Translations under genes and position numbers: made by a program
DNA from: Pseudopedobacter sp038243635
GTDB lineage: Bacteria; Bacteroidota; Bacteroidia; Sphingobacteriales; Sphingobacteriaceae
Direction: 5' to 3'
NCBI GenBank assembly: GCA_038243635.1
Contig: JBBSQW010000015.1
Span: forward strand, 25,983 to 89,982
Length of the DNA stretch: 64,000 nucleotides
The notes under the pieces: model-generated
Database searches by the model: none
What the model was told of the DNA's origin: nothing
The model's input: only the letters and a program-made list of their open reading frames with translations
In this document: positions 55,067 to 64,000 of the stretch, in pieces
Position numbering within the stretch: position 1 is the stretch's first letter
Layout: every line of letters starts with the position of its first letter

Positions 55067-55821
55067 TGGCAAATATCAAAAACTATAGCCAATCTTAAAA
55101 AGAATTGATGACCCAAATCTCCATCTAAACTTACTTCCAACCATATCCAATCTGGAAAAAAACAAACAATGGCTGAAAGATGAGCATGAATTAAGAAACG
55201 AAGGTTTCTTTTGTAATTGGGAACAATTGAAAAGACTTTTAACAATAAAAACCTCGTTATACTGGAGCTAGATGGAGCTATAATTGGCTTTATCGCTTGG
55301 AGAAAAGGGGAAATATCAGCCGAACTTGACATCTTAGAGATTAAACCAGACCAAAGAAGTAACGAATTTGGCACTCAGTTCTTAAATAAATTTTCAACAC
55401 ATTTAAGAAATCAGCAGATTTTGGTTATAGAATTATTCTGCTCCCCAAAAGAATCTGAAAAATTCTGGAAAAAAATAGGCTTTATAAAATTTCCAGTAAA
55501 GCTTTGTCTTCAACGGAAGTTGAGATACTATATACCGACGATAGACTTTTTAAAAACTTCCAATAGGAGCAGCAAGAATAAAATTGAATTGTGGGATGTT
55601 GAGCCATATCAATAAAAAATAACTTACCTAAATGGACATGGGACATTGAACTTTGTGGTGGCAACTTAAACGAGCCAATAATTCATCCTTGCAACAGTCA
55701 TTGGAACTTAAGAATAACAAAAGACGGAATCGTAACTAAGGAAGACAGAATTAAGGCCTTTAATACTCATACTTACAAAATTGAATACTTCGAATTTCTT
55801 TTTATCAAAAGGGCTAATTGA
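55067..55821 (+). pseudogene. Frameshifted GNAT acetyltransferase with extra C-terminal region
   Basis: Coding sequence is spread over at least three frames. The first is RIDDPNLHLNLLPTISNLEK to WEQLKRLLT; the second (55217-55615) holds the GNAT core ELDGAIIGFIAWRKGEISAE, LDILEIKPDQRSNEFGTQF and SEKFWKKIGFIKFP; the third, after KIELWDVEPYQ, continues NNLPKWTWDIELCGGNLNEP to YKIEYFEFLFI with a stop at 55819-55821. The acetyl-CoA loop RSNEFG replaces the usual R-x-x-G-x-G/A pattern only loosely. The part after about 55600 is an unassigned domain. The breaks look like single-base indels. Confidence 0.7.
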
Positions 55822-55882
55822 ACAGATATCCGATCTAGCGCAAGTCTTAGCGGGCTGTTTGTGAGTTATGCCTGACTTGTGC

Positions 55883-55975
55883 TTAAACAAATTCCACAAT
55901 AAACGCATAAGTCACCCCAACCTCTTTCCCTTTGCTCGTAAGAGCAGCGCCAATTCAAGTAACATCAATGCCATT
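55883..55975 (-). pseudogene. Possible 3' gene remnant of unknown family
   Basis: On the minus strand a coherent stretch reads LNGIDVT, a TGA, then IGAALTSKGKEVGVTYAFIV EFV and TAA. It looks like the last 30 residues of a protein, with a Trp codon changed to a stop. No gene continues upstream. The family is not recognised. The rest of the 55822-56102 gap holds nothing I can support. Confidence 0.3.
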
Positions 55976-56102
55976 TAGCGACAACTACTTAAAGCAGATT
56001 TATCAGACTACGAAGTTTTGAAAATTCGTAAGTCTCTCCGAAAATGATCGCCCATCCAGATTCACTATTCACCACCTCCCTATTCACCCTAAAACACCAT
56101 GG

Positions 56103-56828
56103 TCAAGAAAGCACCTCTTCCAAAATTTCATGTGATTTTACCGCACCGAAATCCTCGATATGAAAACTGTAATATTCAATTATCTTATTTAACAAAAGCT
56201 TACGAACGCCGGACCTTATCTTTACCTCCTCAAAATTTTCAATAGAGTTTTCGAATAAAGCCAACCACTGTATTTTCAACTCGGCTTCAATAAAAAAAGT
56301 ATGTGGCGGTTGATTAGCCACAAAAACACCTTCCTTTAGATCAAAAAAATTAAACTTTTCTGCGCCACCTAAATCAGGATGAAAACCTAAAAAACGAGTC
56401 AGTTTCAACAGAAAAATCAAATGGAAATTGGCAATTCCGTGTTCACTATGGTCTAACAGTTCAATACTCGTGGATATAAACTCAAACATCACGTCATCCT
56501 CATGTTGCTGCTTAATGGATTTATAAATCATCTCGTTCAAAAAAATAACGATGCTACTTTTGACGATATCATAAGGGATACTTTGAAAAACCGGCGAGCT
56601 ACTCACATCTTTTACCCTTTGCATATTTCCGTTGGGTTTGTGGTAAACCACCATATCCAACAAATGCATGGGTTGCAACATATTCAACGGAATTTTAGCT
56701 TTGGGCTTTTTTACTCCGTTGATCAAATAGGACTGTAAGCCAAATTTTTGCGTGTAAATTTTGGCAACTACACTTGTTTCTGCGTAGTTGGTAATTCTTA
56801 AAACTATTCCTCTGGTTTTGTGGAGCAT
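56103..56828 (-). CDS. recO: DNA repair protein RecO
   Basis: A 241-residue RecO, which helps load RecA at single-stranded gaps. The N-terminal OB fold begins HKTRGIVLRITNYAETSVVA and is followed by YLINGVKKPKAKIP. A helical middle and a C-terminal region come after it; the four-Cys zinc motif of some RecO proteins is not seen here. The gene lies 3 bases after porZ, an adjacency I recall from other Bacteroidota, and probably shares its transcript. Confidence 0.93.
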   Translation of the reverse strand: MLHKTRGIVLRITNYAETSVVAKIYTQKFGLQSYLINGVKKPKAKIPLNMLQPMHLLDMVVYHKPNGNMQRVKDVSSSPVFQSIPYDIVKSSIVIFLNEMIYKSIKQQHEDDVMFEFISTSIELLDHSEHGIANFHLIFLLKLTRFLGFHPDLGGAEKFNFFDLKEGVFVANQPPHTFFIEAELKIQWLALFENSIENFEEVKIRSGVRKLLLNKIIEYYSFHIEDFGAVKSHEILEEVLS

Positions 56829-56831
56829 GGC

Positions 56832-59084
56832 TTATCTGACAATCAAAATTTTAGCAACAGCGGTGTCATTGCCGTCTTCGTTAACAATCAACACCAAATA
56901 AACTCCAGACGAAGCAGATTCACCGCTGAAGTTTTTCCCATTCCATATTGCTTGTCCGCCGTTTGCAGTGGTTTCATAAACCAAAACGCCATTTATATCC
57001 GTTATTTTAACCTTAGCATTTTCAGCCAATCCTTTTATTCCGATATCACCATTGTAACCCGGACGAACAGGATTTGGGTAAACAACAATCTTCCCCATTT
57101 TGGCAACCGGATTGGTAGCATCACCCTTATAAGAAATAATACCGTTAGCTGTTCCAAAAAACACTTCGCCAGTTTCTCCGTCTATCGCAATACTTAAAAC
57201 TTGGTTGCTCAACAACGGACTATTATCCCTGTTAAAAAACAAAACCTGCTTTGTTCCTTCTTCGTTAAACAACCAAACGCCATTATTTGTTCCAATCCAC
57301 TTTCGGTTTGCGCCATCAACAGCAATGCAATTGATATTTTGGTCGGCAAGCAAAGGTTTTAAAAAGCCACCTTCTATTAAATTCGGGATTTCTACATTTG
57401 CACCCATCAACAAGTCGGAGGGATTATAAGCTACCGCAACTCCAGCATCTGTTCCAATCCAAACGGCACCTTCATTATCTAAAGTCAAAGTTTTTACATC
57501 TGTTCCTGGTAAAGCGCCATTGCTATTTCCAAAACCAACTTTTCGGTTTTTTGATCCGTCGAAAATCAACAAGCCCTCGTCCCGTAATTTCAACCACTTA
57601 TTATCCTCGCTATCAATTAATAAACCTGTAACCGTAGTAAAAGGATTTGGCAAATTGGCGGTAAAATCAGAAGCATTCCATTGTCCGTCCGCCTTTTTCA
57701 CAGATAAAGGTTTGTTAACGCCATACTGAGTAACCCAAAGGTTCTTTTTACTATCGAAAGCCAAGCCGTTTACGCGGATATTTGTTGGATCGCCGATGGT
57801 CAATTGCAAAGAGCTGTTGTTTTGATCATAGGTTTTCAAACTCCCCGAGGCATCAAAAGCCAAAACGCCATTAACGTATGAACCCAGATAAGTTGTTTTG
57901 GAATTTACATCATAAGCAGTAGCAACAACATCTCTCACTCCCACAAAAGCGGAGCTGCTTTTATCGCTATAAGTGTTCCATTCCTCTTTCGTAAATTGCG
58001 AAAAACCATCGCTATAATAAGCAGGAGCATAAATTGTGGAAATTGCTCCCGGTGCTAAAAATAGTTTACCGTCAGTATATTTTAACTCACTGACATGAAT
58101 AGTGTTCGGTCCGTTCGGTAAAAGTGACTTAAATTCTCGATTATCGATTTTAGCTAACAAGCCTCTACTCCCATCCGCTAAATACAGTGAATTGTGGGGA
58201 CGAATAATCGCATCGTTAACATCATCGAAAGCGGATAAATCACTTAAATTATCCACAATACTTTCTTGCTGATTGTAACTAATTACACGGAATGACGCAA
58301 TTGCCAACAGTAAACCGTTACTTGTTTTTAGCTTATTAACGTTAGTACTAAAGATGGCAGTTAATTGCCAGGAATTATCTTTGTAACGGTAAATCCCGTT
58401 AGCAAACAATCCATATAAATTATCATTAAATGCAGTTAAAGATTGACAGATCCCGCCGGGATAACTTTTCGTAGCCTCATGTTTCTTCCAACTTGAAGCA
58501 TCTGCTAATATTGAATTAGTCAAACTAGCTTCGTAAATTCCATCTGCAGTATTTGCGAGAATTACGTCACTAATAACCGAAATATCTAGAATTTCGAGAT
58601 TTCCGTTTCCTAAATAGTAAGTGTCTTTAACTTCACGTTTGGTTAAATCATAAACCACAATTCCAAAACCACAACTCAAGTAAGCAATATCATTGTTAAA
58701 AGTAATTGCGTTTATGGATTTATTGCCTAAACCTGTTTTATCAAAAATTTCTGGCAAATGGTAAATGTTTTGGCCTTTAATTAAGTCGAGTTTTGAATTT
58801 TGGTAGGCAACTAAAAATTGTTTGGTCTGCGGATCATAAGCAACCATCTTCGTGTTTGTTCCAGCAAGTCCATCAATGGTTGATAGCTTGCTGATTTCGC
58901 CAGTACTAAGCTCAATCTTAAACAATCCTCCTGTGGTCGCGCAAAGCAGTTCCTCTTCAGAAGAAGCTACAGAAAGAGCTCTGTTATAAGGCAAATGCGT
59001 TCGCCATTGTCCCAACCCTACTTGTTGAGCAGAAATCTGAAGACAATAAGTACAAATAACAAAAAGAAGGGAAAGCTTTTTCAT
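56832..59084 (-). CDS. porZ: Type IX secretion protein PorZ (two-propeller, T9SS sorting domain)
   Basis: A 750-residue exported protein. After a signal peptide ending near QISAQ it begins GLGQWRTHLPYNRALSVASS, the typical PorZ start. Two beta-propeller domains built from regulator-type propeller repeats (ATTGGLFKIELSTGEISKLS; AVWIGTDAGVAVAYNP; NRKWIGTNNGVWLFNEEG) fill most of the chain. A C-terminal T9SS type A domain (VVYPNPVRPGYNGDIGIKGL...) ends the protein. PorZ takes part in the cell-surface attachment complex that links cargo to anionic lipopolysaccharide. The adjacent recO gene supports the identification. Confidence 0.88.
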   Translation of the reverse strand: MKKLSLLFVICTYCLQISAQQVGLGQWRTHLPYNRALSVASSEEELLCATTGGLFKIELSTGEISKLSTIDGLAGTNTKMVAYDPQTKQFLVAYQNSKLDLIKGQNIYHLPEIFDKTGLGNKSINAITFNNDIAYLSCGFGIVVYDLTKREVKDTYYLGNGNLEILDISVISDVILANTADGIYEASLTNSILADASSWKKHEATKSYPGGICQSLTAFNDNLYGLFANGIYRYKDNSWQLTAIFSTNVNKLKTSNGLLLAIASFRVISYNQQESIVDNLSDLSAFDDVNDAIIRPHNSLYLADGSRGLLAKIDNREFKSLLPNGPNTIHVSELKYTDGKLFLAPGAISTIYAPAYYSDGFSQFTKEEWNTYSDKSSSAFVGVRDVVATAYDVNSKTTYLGSYVNGVLAFDASGSLKTYDQNNSSLQLTIGDPTNIRVNGLAFDSKKNLWVTQYGVNKPLSVKKADGQWNASDFTANLPNPFTTVTGLLIDSEDNKWLKLRDEGLLIFDGSKNRKVGFGNSNGALPGTDVKTLTLDNEGAVWIGTDAGVAVAYNPSDLLMGANVEIPNLIEGGFLKPLLADQNINCIAVDGANRKWIGTNNGVWLFNEEGTKQVLFFNRDNSPLLSNQVLSIAIDGETGEVFFGTANGIISYKGDATNPVAKMGKIVVYPNPVRPGYNGDIGIKGLAENAKVKITDINGVLVYETTANGGQAIWNGKNFSGESASSGVYLVLIVNEDGNDTAVAKILIVR

Positions 59085-59165
59085 CTAAAAGCCTCTAAAA
59101 TACGTAATTCTTAAAATAACGCTCACAACTATTTGTGTAGTTTTAACCAATTTCTAAAAAGAAGC

Positions 59166-61488
59166 ATAATTTGGACCAACCTTTCAAAATTTATACTCAA
59201 ACACCGCAAAACTCTAACCGTATTATTCGTCCTCATTTCTTCGATTGCAACTTGAAAAGCTAGCCAAATAAAAATTGCTTTTAATCCCGGGAAAATTTTA
59301 CCGAGTACGGATTTCAATTTTATTAAATACCAAAATTTTAAACAGAAGTTTGGCGAAGATGGGACTGTAATGGTTATAGGTGTAAAAACGAAGGATTTAT
59401 TTGACATAACATTTTACCAGAACTGGAAAAACCTGCACCAACATATCGAAAAAATTAACGGTGTTAAACAGGCTCTGAGCATTGCTGGTTTTGTCTCGTT
59501 GAAAAAAAGATACCGTTGACAAGAGCTTTTCAGTTGTGAATAATGCCAAACAAACTAGCAAACTAAGTTTAGACAGCTTTAAAAACGACCTGTATCAATT
59601 GCCGTTTTACCAAGGAATCTTGTACGATAATGACCACAAAGCCACCATTATGGCTATCACTTTAGATAGCAACGCGTTAAAAGGTCCGGCTAAAATTTCT
59701 TTGGTTAATAATATAGATAAAGAAGTCAGTCAATTTGAAAACCAACAAAACTTAAGTGTCCAATTATCTGGCTTGCCTTACATTAAAACAGTGTTAAGCA
59801 ATTTGGTTGCTAAAGAGTTTGCTTTATTTTTTGCTCTTCCGTATTGATTTCAGCTTTTATTCTTTTGCTTTTCTTTTGGGCAATCATCTGTCTTCTATCC
59901 ACTAACCTTGGTGATTTTTGGGGTAATTTGGACTTTGGCGTTTATGGTTTTATTTGGTTACGATATTACGCTGTTAACCGGAATTATTGCGCCACTAATG
60001 GTGATTATTGGTGTTCCTAACAGCATTCTCATCATTAATAGTTATCGTTTTGAATATGCCAAAACTCAAGACAAAATGCAATCGCTTTTAACCACGATTC
60101 AACAGAACACGCTAACTACGTTCATTGCCAATTTAACAACTGCAATTGGTTTTGGCGTTTTATACTTTACGGATAGCAGTGTATTGCTGGAGTTCGGAGT
60201 TACTGCTGCTTTTGGAGTAATGTTTACTTGGTTGATTTGTATGGTCATGTTGCTATCATTTTATCCTTCCTCGCCTCGCCTTCTCAAAAAAACATTGCTG
60301 CACAAAGCAAAACAACTTTCATTACCAAGTTCTTAGATTGGGTGATTACCGTTGTAATCAATCATAGAAAATGGGTTTACAGCGTTATAATTACACTTGT
60401 TTTATTGGCTTGTTTTGGATTAAGCAGATTAAAAACCAATGGATTTGTGGTTGATGATTTACCAAAGAGCAATAAGGTTTACGCGGATTTAAAGTTTTTT
60501 GAAGAGACATTTCATGGCGTCTTACCACTCGAATTTGACATTTCTACTCGTAAAAAAAACAACATTATTAAGCTAAGCACCCCAAAACAAGATTGATGCA
60601 ATGGAAAAAATGCTGAACCACTATCCAGCCTTCGGAAAGTCGATTTCGATTAATAATACTATTAAATATGCTTCGCAAACGTTTTATAATGGTAAACCCG
60701 AATTTTACCGCATTCCAAATCAAATGGAAGCGAGTTTTATTTTGGCTTACAGCGCAAACTCGGGCAAAAAAAATAACATGCTAAAAAACTTTGTGGATAA
60801 CACCAAAAGTAGTACTCGCGTAACTTTTCAAATGCGTGATTTTGGATCAGAAAAAGTGACCGCTTTACTTAAAGAACTGAAACCCAAAATTGATCAAATA
60901 TATAATCCAGAAATTTACGATGTTAATATTACAGGACCTATTGGAATGTACACCGAAGGAACAAACTATTTAGTCGAAAACTTAAAAGACAGCTTACTGC
61001 TAGCGATAGGTTTGATTACTATAATTATGTGGATTTTGTTTCGGAAACTTAAAATGGTATTAATTTCTTTACTGCCAAATTTAATTCCTTTGCTGATTAC
61101 CGCTGGCATTATGGGTTATTTTGGCATGGCGTTAAAAACCCTCGACCGTATTAATTTTTAGCATTGCTTTGGGTATAGCGACTGACCAAACGGTTTATTT
61201 TTTAACGCATTACCAGCAGGAATTTAAAACAGGGAACTTAAAAACGGTAGATATAATTTTAAAAACCATTAAAGAACAGGAAAAAGCATGATTTACACTG
61301 CCACTATTTTGTTTTTTGGATTTGGAATTTTTGTATTCTCTACCTTTGGTGGAACGATTGCTTTAAGCGTTTTACTCGCTATTACATTGGTGATGTCGAT
61401 GATCTTTAATCTAATTTTTTTACCGGTGCTACTCATTTCTTTGCTAACAAGAAAGAAATCACAAGTTAGCCTCAATCAACCTAGATAG
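59166..61488 (+). pseudogene. Heavily decayed MMPL/RND family exporter
   Basis: The pieces together span about 770 codons of an RND/MMPL membrane exporter. The start position reads ATA (59166) where an ATG is expected, followed by IWTNLSKFILKHRKTLTVLF. An in-frame TGA lies at 59253-59255 (SIAT*KASQIKIAF). Frameshifts fall near 59510, 59840, 59890, 60250, 60590, 61140 and 61283. Recognisable parts are the periplasmic loop (KFGEDGTVMVIGVKTKDLFD), transmembrane segments (GIIAPLMVIIGVPNSILII; IGLITIIMWILFRKLKMVLI) and the C-terminal helices (IYTATILFFGFGIFVF). With a lost start, a nonsense change and at least seven frameshifts it is clearly non-functional. Confidence 0.85.
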
Positions 61489-61669
61489 CGCCTTTTTCGC
61501 CGTAACGCTTAAACATAAACAAAATATAAAGTACCAAAGCAATGGAGATTAACATCATTCCTACGCCTAAAACGTATTTGCCATATACTTCGCTGTAAAA
61601 ATATACTGCTCCGCCAGCTACTAAAACTAATAAGCCTATCTTAAATATTGGAATCGATTTTCTGAGCAT
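61481..61669 (-). CDS. Small two-helix membrane protein
   Basis: A 62-residue protein starting MLRKSIPIFKIGLLVLVAGG, with two hydrophobic helices (about 10-25 and 31-52) and a basic end (FKRYGEKGAI). An ATG two codons upstream (61675) is also possible. Conserved hypothetical proteins of this shape occur in Bacteroidota; no function is known. Its 3' end overlaps the decayed MMPL remnant by 8 bases. It diverges from ileS, separated by 557 bases filled with repeats. Confidence 0.65.
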   Translation of the reverse strand: MLRKSIPIFKIGLLVLVAGGAVYFYSEVYGKYVLGVGMMLISIALVLYILFMFKRYGEKGAI

Positions 61670-61738
61670 TTGCATAAGATCTCCGTTTTTTCTTACTCAA
61701 TATACAAATTTGTGACCAATATTTTTTCTGGCGAGTTT

Positions 61739-61823
61739 TACCACAGACGTCACTGAGTTTTTTTGACGGAGTTGAGTGGTGACTTTTAACCACAGGAGGC
61801 GCAAAGGTCACAGAGTTGGGTAG
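61739..61823. repeat. ACCACAGAG-type intergenic repeats
   Basis: Two copies: TACCACAGACGTCACTGAG (61739 on) and TTTTAACCACAGGAGGCGCA followed by AAGGTCACAGAGTTGGGTA (61784-61823). Same family as at 6161-6250. Confidence 0.6.
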
Positions 61824-61857
61824 AGTTGCAAAGTTTTTATTTAGCCATGTCGACGAT

Positions 61858-61873
61858 CCCGATAGCTATCGGG
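61858..61873. repeat. Perfect 16-bp palindrome
   Basis: CCCGATAGCTATCGGG at 61858-61873 is self-complementary. It sits inside a fragment related to the CGTCAT...ATGACG repeat family (GACATCTCACATA follows). Confidence 0.6.
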
Positions 61874-61920
61874 AGAGACATCTCACATATAGGTCGCAAA
61901 TCATATAAGTCGCCTTCATT

Positions 61921-61960
61921 TCCTCCAAGCAAGGTTTCCCTTTTTCATAACACTGCGTTT
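61921..61960. repeat. Degenerate GCAGGGTTCTCT-type hairpin repeat
   Basis: TCCTCCAAGCAAGGTTTCCC followed by TTTTTCATAACACTGCGTTT resembles the hairpins at 6282, 6369 and 14104, with the stem weakened by several changes. Confidence 0.5.
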
Positions 61961-61965
61961 CTTTT

Positions 61966-62064
61966 GCGTTAGGATTGTCCCAAAGGGATTCCCTCGGAGC
62001 CGTGGATGCCAGCCTCTACGCATAAGGTCATGTGGGCGTATGAACGTAAAGCCTGTTAAAACGC
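61966..62064 (-). repeat. Dispersed GGGCGTT...AACGC-type element, copy 3
   Basis: Read on the minus strand it begins GCGTTTTAACAGGCTTTACG and ends ATCCTAACGC, like the copies at 903 and 42291. Its interior contains CTGGCATCCACGGCTCC, close to CTGGTATCCACTAC in copy 1. The three copies share ends and differ in the middle. Confidence 0.6.
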
Positions 62065-62189
62065 TTAAATAATTTCTGCTCAGAAAACTCAACTTCCATT
62101 CTACAAATTCAAATTTGATTATTAACCATGATATGGTTCAAATTTGATACAGTGCTGTTTATTAATACCTTATTTACAAAACGATTTCG

Positions 62190-62197
62190 TAAATTTG
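62190..62197 (+). promoter_or_regulatory. Candidate -7 promoter box of ileS (TAAATTTG)
   Basis: A full match to TAnnTTTG, 29 bases before the ileS ATG. No T-box leader structure is visible upstream. Confidence 0.5.
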
Positions 62198-62226
62198 CAA
62201 CCTTAAAATTTCGGAGATAGCGCAAG

Positions 62227-64000
62227 ATGTACAAAGAATATAAACAGTTAAATTTATCGCAGGTAGGGAAAGATGTTTTGGAGGATTGGAAAACCAACAA
62301 AATTTTTGAAAAGAGTATTCAAAACAGACCCGCATCTAAACCATATACATTTTATGAAGGTCCGCCTTCTGCTAACGGAATGCCTGGGATTCACCACGTT
62401 ATGGCCAGGGCGATTAAGGATATTTTTTGTCGCTATAAAACCTTAAAAGGCTTTCAGGTTAAGCGTAAAGGCGGTTGGGATACTCACGGTTTACCTATTG
62501 AATTGGCTGTCGAAAAATCCTTGGGCATCACAAAAGAAGATATCGGTAAAAAAATATCTGTAAAAGATTACAACGATGCTTGCCGAAAAGAGGTGATGCG
62601 CTACACTGACGTTTGGAATGATTTAACTAAAAAAATGGGGTATTGGGTTGATTTGGAAGACCCGTATATCACCTATAAAAACGAATACATTGAGTCACTT
62701 TGGTGGATTCTAAAAAAGCTTCACCAAAAAGGATTTTTGTATAAAGGTTACACCGTACAACCTTATTCTCCGGCTGCAGGAACAGGTTTAAGTTCTCACG
62801 AGTTGAACCAACCCGGCACTTACCGCGATGTAAAAGACACCTCTATTGTTGCGCAATTTAAAGTTAGAAATAAGCAGGTGCATCCGTTAACAAACATATT
62901 GTTTGAAACGCCTGAAGAAAACACCAGCATTATCGCTTGGACTACCACACCGTGGACTTTGCCAAGTAACTGTGCTTTAGCAGTTGGCGAAGATATAGAT
63001 TACGTAAAAATAAGGACTTTTAACCAATACACTTTTTTACCCATTAGTGTGGTATTAGCCAAAGACTTAGTGGCTAAGCATTTTAAAGCAGAAGCAAAAG
63101 ATGCTTCGTTTCAAGAATATAAAAGCGGCGATAAAATTATTCCTTGGGAGATTGCTGGTGAGTTTAAAGGTGGTAGTCTTTTAGGTTTACGTTACGAGCA
63201 ATTGATGCCTTACGTAAGCAATGAAGCTTTAGAAAAAGACGCTTTCCGCATAATTACTGCAGATTTTGTAACTACAGAAGACGGAACCGGAATTGTACAC
63301 ATTGCCTCTGTTTTTGGCGCAGATGACTTTAGAGTTGCTCGAGAAGCGGGAGTACCTTCCATAATGGTAAAAGACGAAAACGGAAACGAATATCCTCTGG
63401 TAAACAAGCAAGGTAAGTTTGTAGAGGAGGTTTCTGATTTTGCTGGCCATTATGTGAAAGAAGAATATTATAGTGATGAGGAACGTAAAGCCGAAGATTT
63501 TAAACCTACGGACGTTTTAATCGCAATTAAACTGAAGGAAGAAAACAAAGCTTTTGACGTAAAGAAATACGAACACAGCTACCCACATTGTTGGAGAACT
63601 GATAAGCCTGTTTTATATTATCCTTTAGATAGCTGGTTTGTAAAAACTACAGCGGTAAAAGAAAAATTAGTAGAACGTAATAAACTAATCAATTGGAAAC
63701 CAGAAAGTACTGGAACTGGTCGTTTTGGTAATTGGCTAGAGAACTTGGTGGATTGGAATTTATCTCGTTCAAGATATTGGGGAACACCTTTACCTATTTG
63801 GAGAACAGAAGATTGTGCCGAAGAAATTTGCATTGGTTCTATTGACGAATTAAGAACGGAACTTTCTAAAGCCTTAGATAGTGATGAACTTTCCGTTGAT
63901 GAAACTTTAACAAATAATACTTATTTACAAACAGTAGGAACGGGAGATTTTGATTTGCACCGCCCTTACGTAGATGATTTGGTGTTTATTTCGCCAAAAG
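62227..64000 (+). CDS. ileS: Isoleucyl-tRNA synthetase, partial
   Basis: The first 591 codons of a class I synthetase that runs off the right edge. The start MYKEYKQLNLSQVGKDVLED is followed by the catalytic motif in the form PGIHH (residues 53-57) in GPPSANGMPGIHHVMARA. RKGGWDTHGLPIELAVEKSL matches IleRS, and an editing-domain region is present (IIAWTTTPWTLPSNCALAV). The KMSKS loop and C-terminus are outside the window. The GxPGIHH form suggests the IleS2-like subtype. Confidence 0.95.
   Translation, partial: MYKEYKQLNLSQVGKDVLEDWKTNKIFEKSIQNRPASKPYTFYEGPPSANGMPGIHHVMARAIKDIFCRYKTLKGFQVKRKGGWDTHGLPIELAVEKSLGITKEDIGKKISVKDYNDACRKEVMRYTDVWNDLTKKMGYWVDLEDPYITYKNEYIESLWWILKKLHQKGFLYKGYTVQPYSPAAGTGLSSHELNQPGTYRDVKDTSIVAQFKVRNKQVHPLTNILFETPEENTSIIAWTTTPWTLPSNCALAVGEDIDYVKIRTFNQYTFLPISVVLAKDLVAKHFKAEAKDASFQEYKSGDKIIPWEIAGEFKGGSLLGLRYEQLMPYVSNEALEKDAFRIITADFVTTEDGTGIVHIASVFGADDFRVAREAGVPSIMVKDENGNEYPLVNKQGKFVEEVSDFAGHYVKEEYYSDEERKAEDFKPTDVLIAIKLKEENKAFDVKKYEHSYPHCWRTDKPVLYYPLDSWFVKTTAVKEKLVERNKLINWKPESTGTGRFGNWLENLVDWNLSRSRYWGTPLPIWRTEDCAEEICIGSIDELRTELSKALDSDELSVDETLTNNTYLQTVGTGDFDLHRPYVDDLVFISPK

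Noticed and set aside
55027..55374. A 115-codon minus-strand frame near 55.2 kb
   Set aside because: It is antisense to the end of the MsbA-like gene and to the frameshifted GNAT remnant, which gives clear protein matches on the plus strand.
56820..57197. A 125-codon plus-strand frame over porZ
   Set aside because: It is antisense to the sorting domain of PorZ and shows no coding character.
59936..59938. Stop-codon reassignment (TGA read as Trp) to explain in-frame TGA codons
   Set aside because: TGA replaces Trp in the DUF2805 gene and the MMPL gene, but both also carry frameshifts, and intact genes throughout use TGG for Trp. Ordinary decay explains it.
45021..61488. Sequencing error as the cause of all the frameshifts
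   Set aside because: recG, the OmpA gene, pepP, the MsbA-like gene and porZ in the same stretch are intact over long lengths, while the MMPL remnant alone has at least seven shifts, a nonsense change and a lost start.

Overview
The window looks like the chromosome of a gliding-type Bacteroidota, most likely Sphingobacteriaceae (Pedobacter-like). The sequence evidence is: low G+C; GldH and PorZ plus a protein with a type IX secretion C-terminal sorting domain; a bS16 ribosomal protein with a long Glu/Ala tail; an OmpA porin with thrombospondin type 3 repeats; several promoter candidates of the Bacteroidota TAnnTTTG type; and a large set of exported glycosidases. No rRNA, tRNA, CRISPR array, prophage or intact insertion sequence was found.

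Layout. 1-6028: the start of a large macroglobulin-domain envelope protein, a ferredoxin-reductase-like protein, an orphan tandem ABC ATPase, a PolB-like exonuclease, and bioD/bioF. 6416-17974: a glycan-degradation locus with GH92 facing GH31-GH5-GH26-GH2. All five enzymes carry export or lipoprotein signals. The GH5/GH26/GH2 combination suggests beta-mannan or a related hemicellulose, and GH92 and GH31 would remove side chains. No SusC/SusD pair or regulator is adjacent. 18312-23198: holB-ricT-gldH, small genes and rpsP. 23268-29178: a nitroreductase, then a likely osmotic module of a MscS channel, a fused trehalose-phosphate synthase/phosphatase and a GH15 enzyme. 29291-39766: an AsmA-like/GT51 fusion, Mrp/ApbC and NifU-domain Fe-S proteins, peptide deformylase, a T9SS cargo protein, a GNAT-nitrilase fusion, murF and rmuC. 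40253-45024: queD-folE-SDR, TetR, ABC1 kinase and MepB. This stretch is flanked and interrupted by remnants of a TIGR03643/DUF2805 gene and a flavin reductase, so it looks like a decayed photolyase/cryptochrome-type neighbourhood. 46511-59084: recG, EamA, RidA, a 47-residue membrane protein, OmpA, aminopeptidase P, an MsbA-like exporter, recO and porZ. 62227-64000: the start of ileS.

Decay and repeats are prominent. Six gene remnants are supported: a truncated 73-codon ORF, the DUF2805 gene, the flavin reductase, an M28 peptidase, a GNAT protein and an MMPL/RND exporter. They carry frameshifts and, in two cases, TGG-to-TGA stops, while long genes beside them are intact. At least four families of short dispersed, mostly palindromic intergenic repeats recur: GGGCGTT...AACGC elements, ACCACAGAG repeats, GCAGGGTTCTCT hairpins, and CGTCAT...ATGACG inverted repeats. 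Downstream of the GH92 gene an 87-bp unit occurs twice, and the extra copy still encodes a recognisable GH92 C-terminus. This suggests that a neighbouring paralogue was deleted.

I did not find one clear novel defence or biosynthetic system. The best leads are the repeat families, the GH92 vestige, the decayed light-related locus, the AsmA-like/GT51 fusion and the small membrane gene upstream of ridA.
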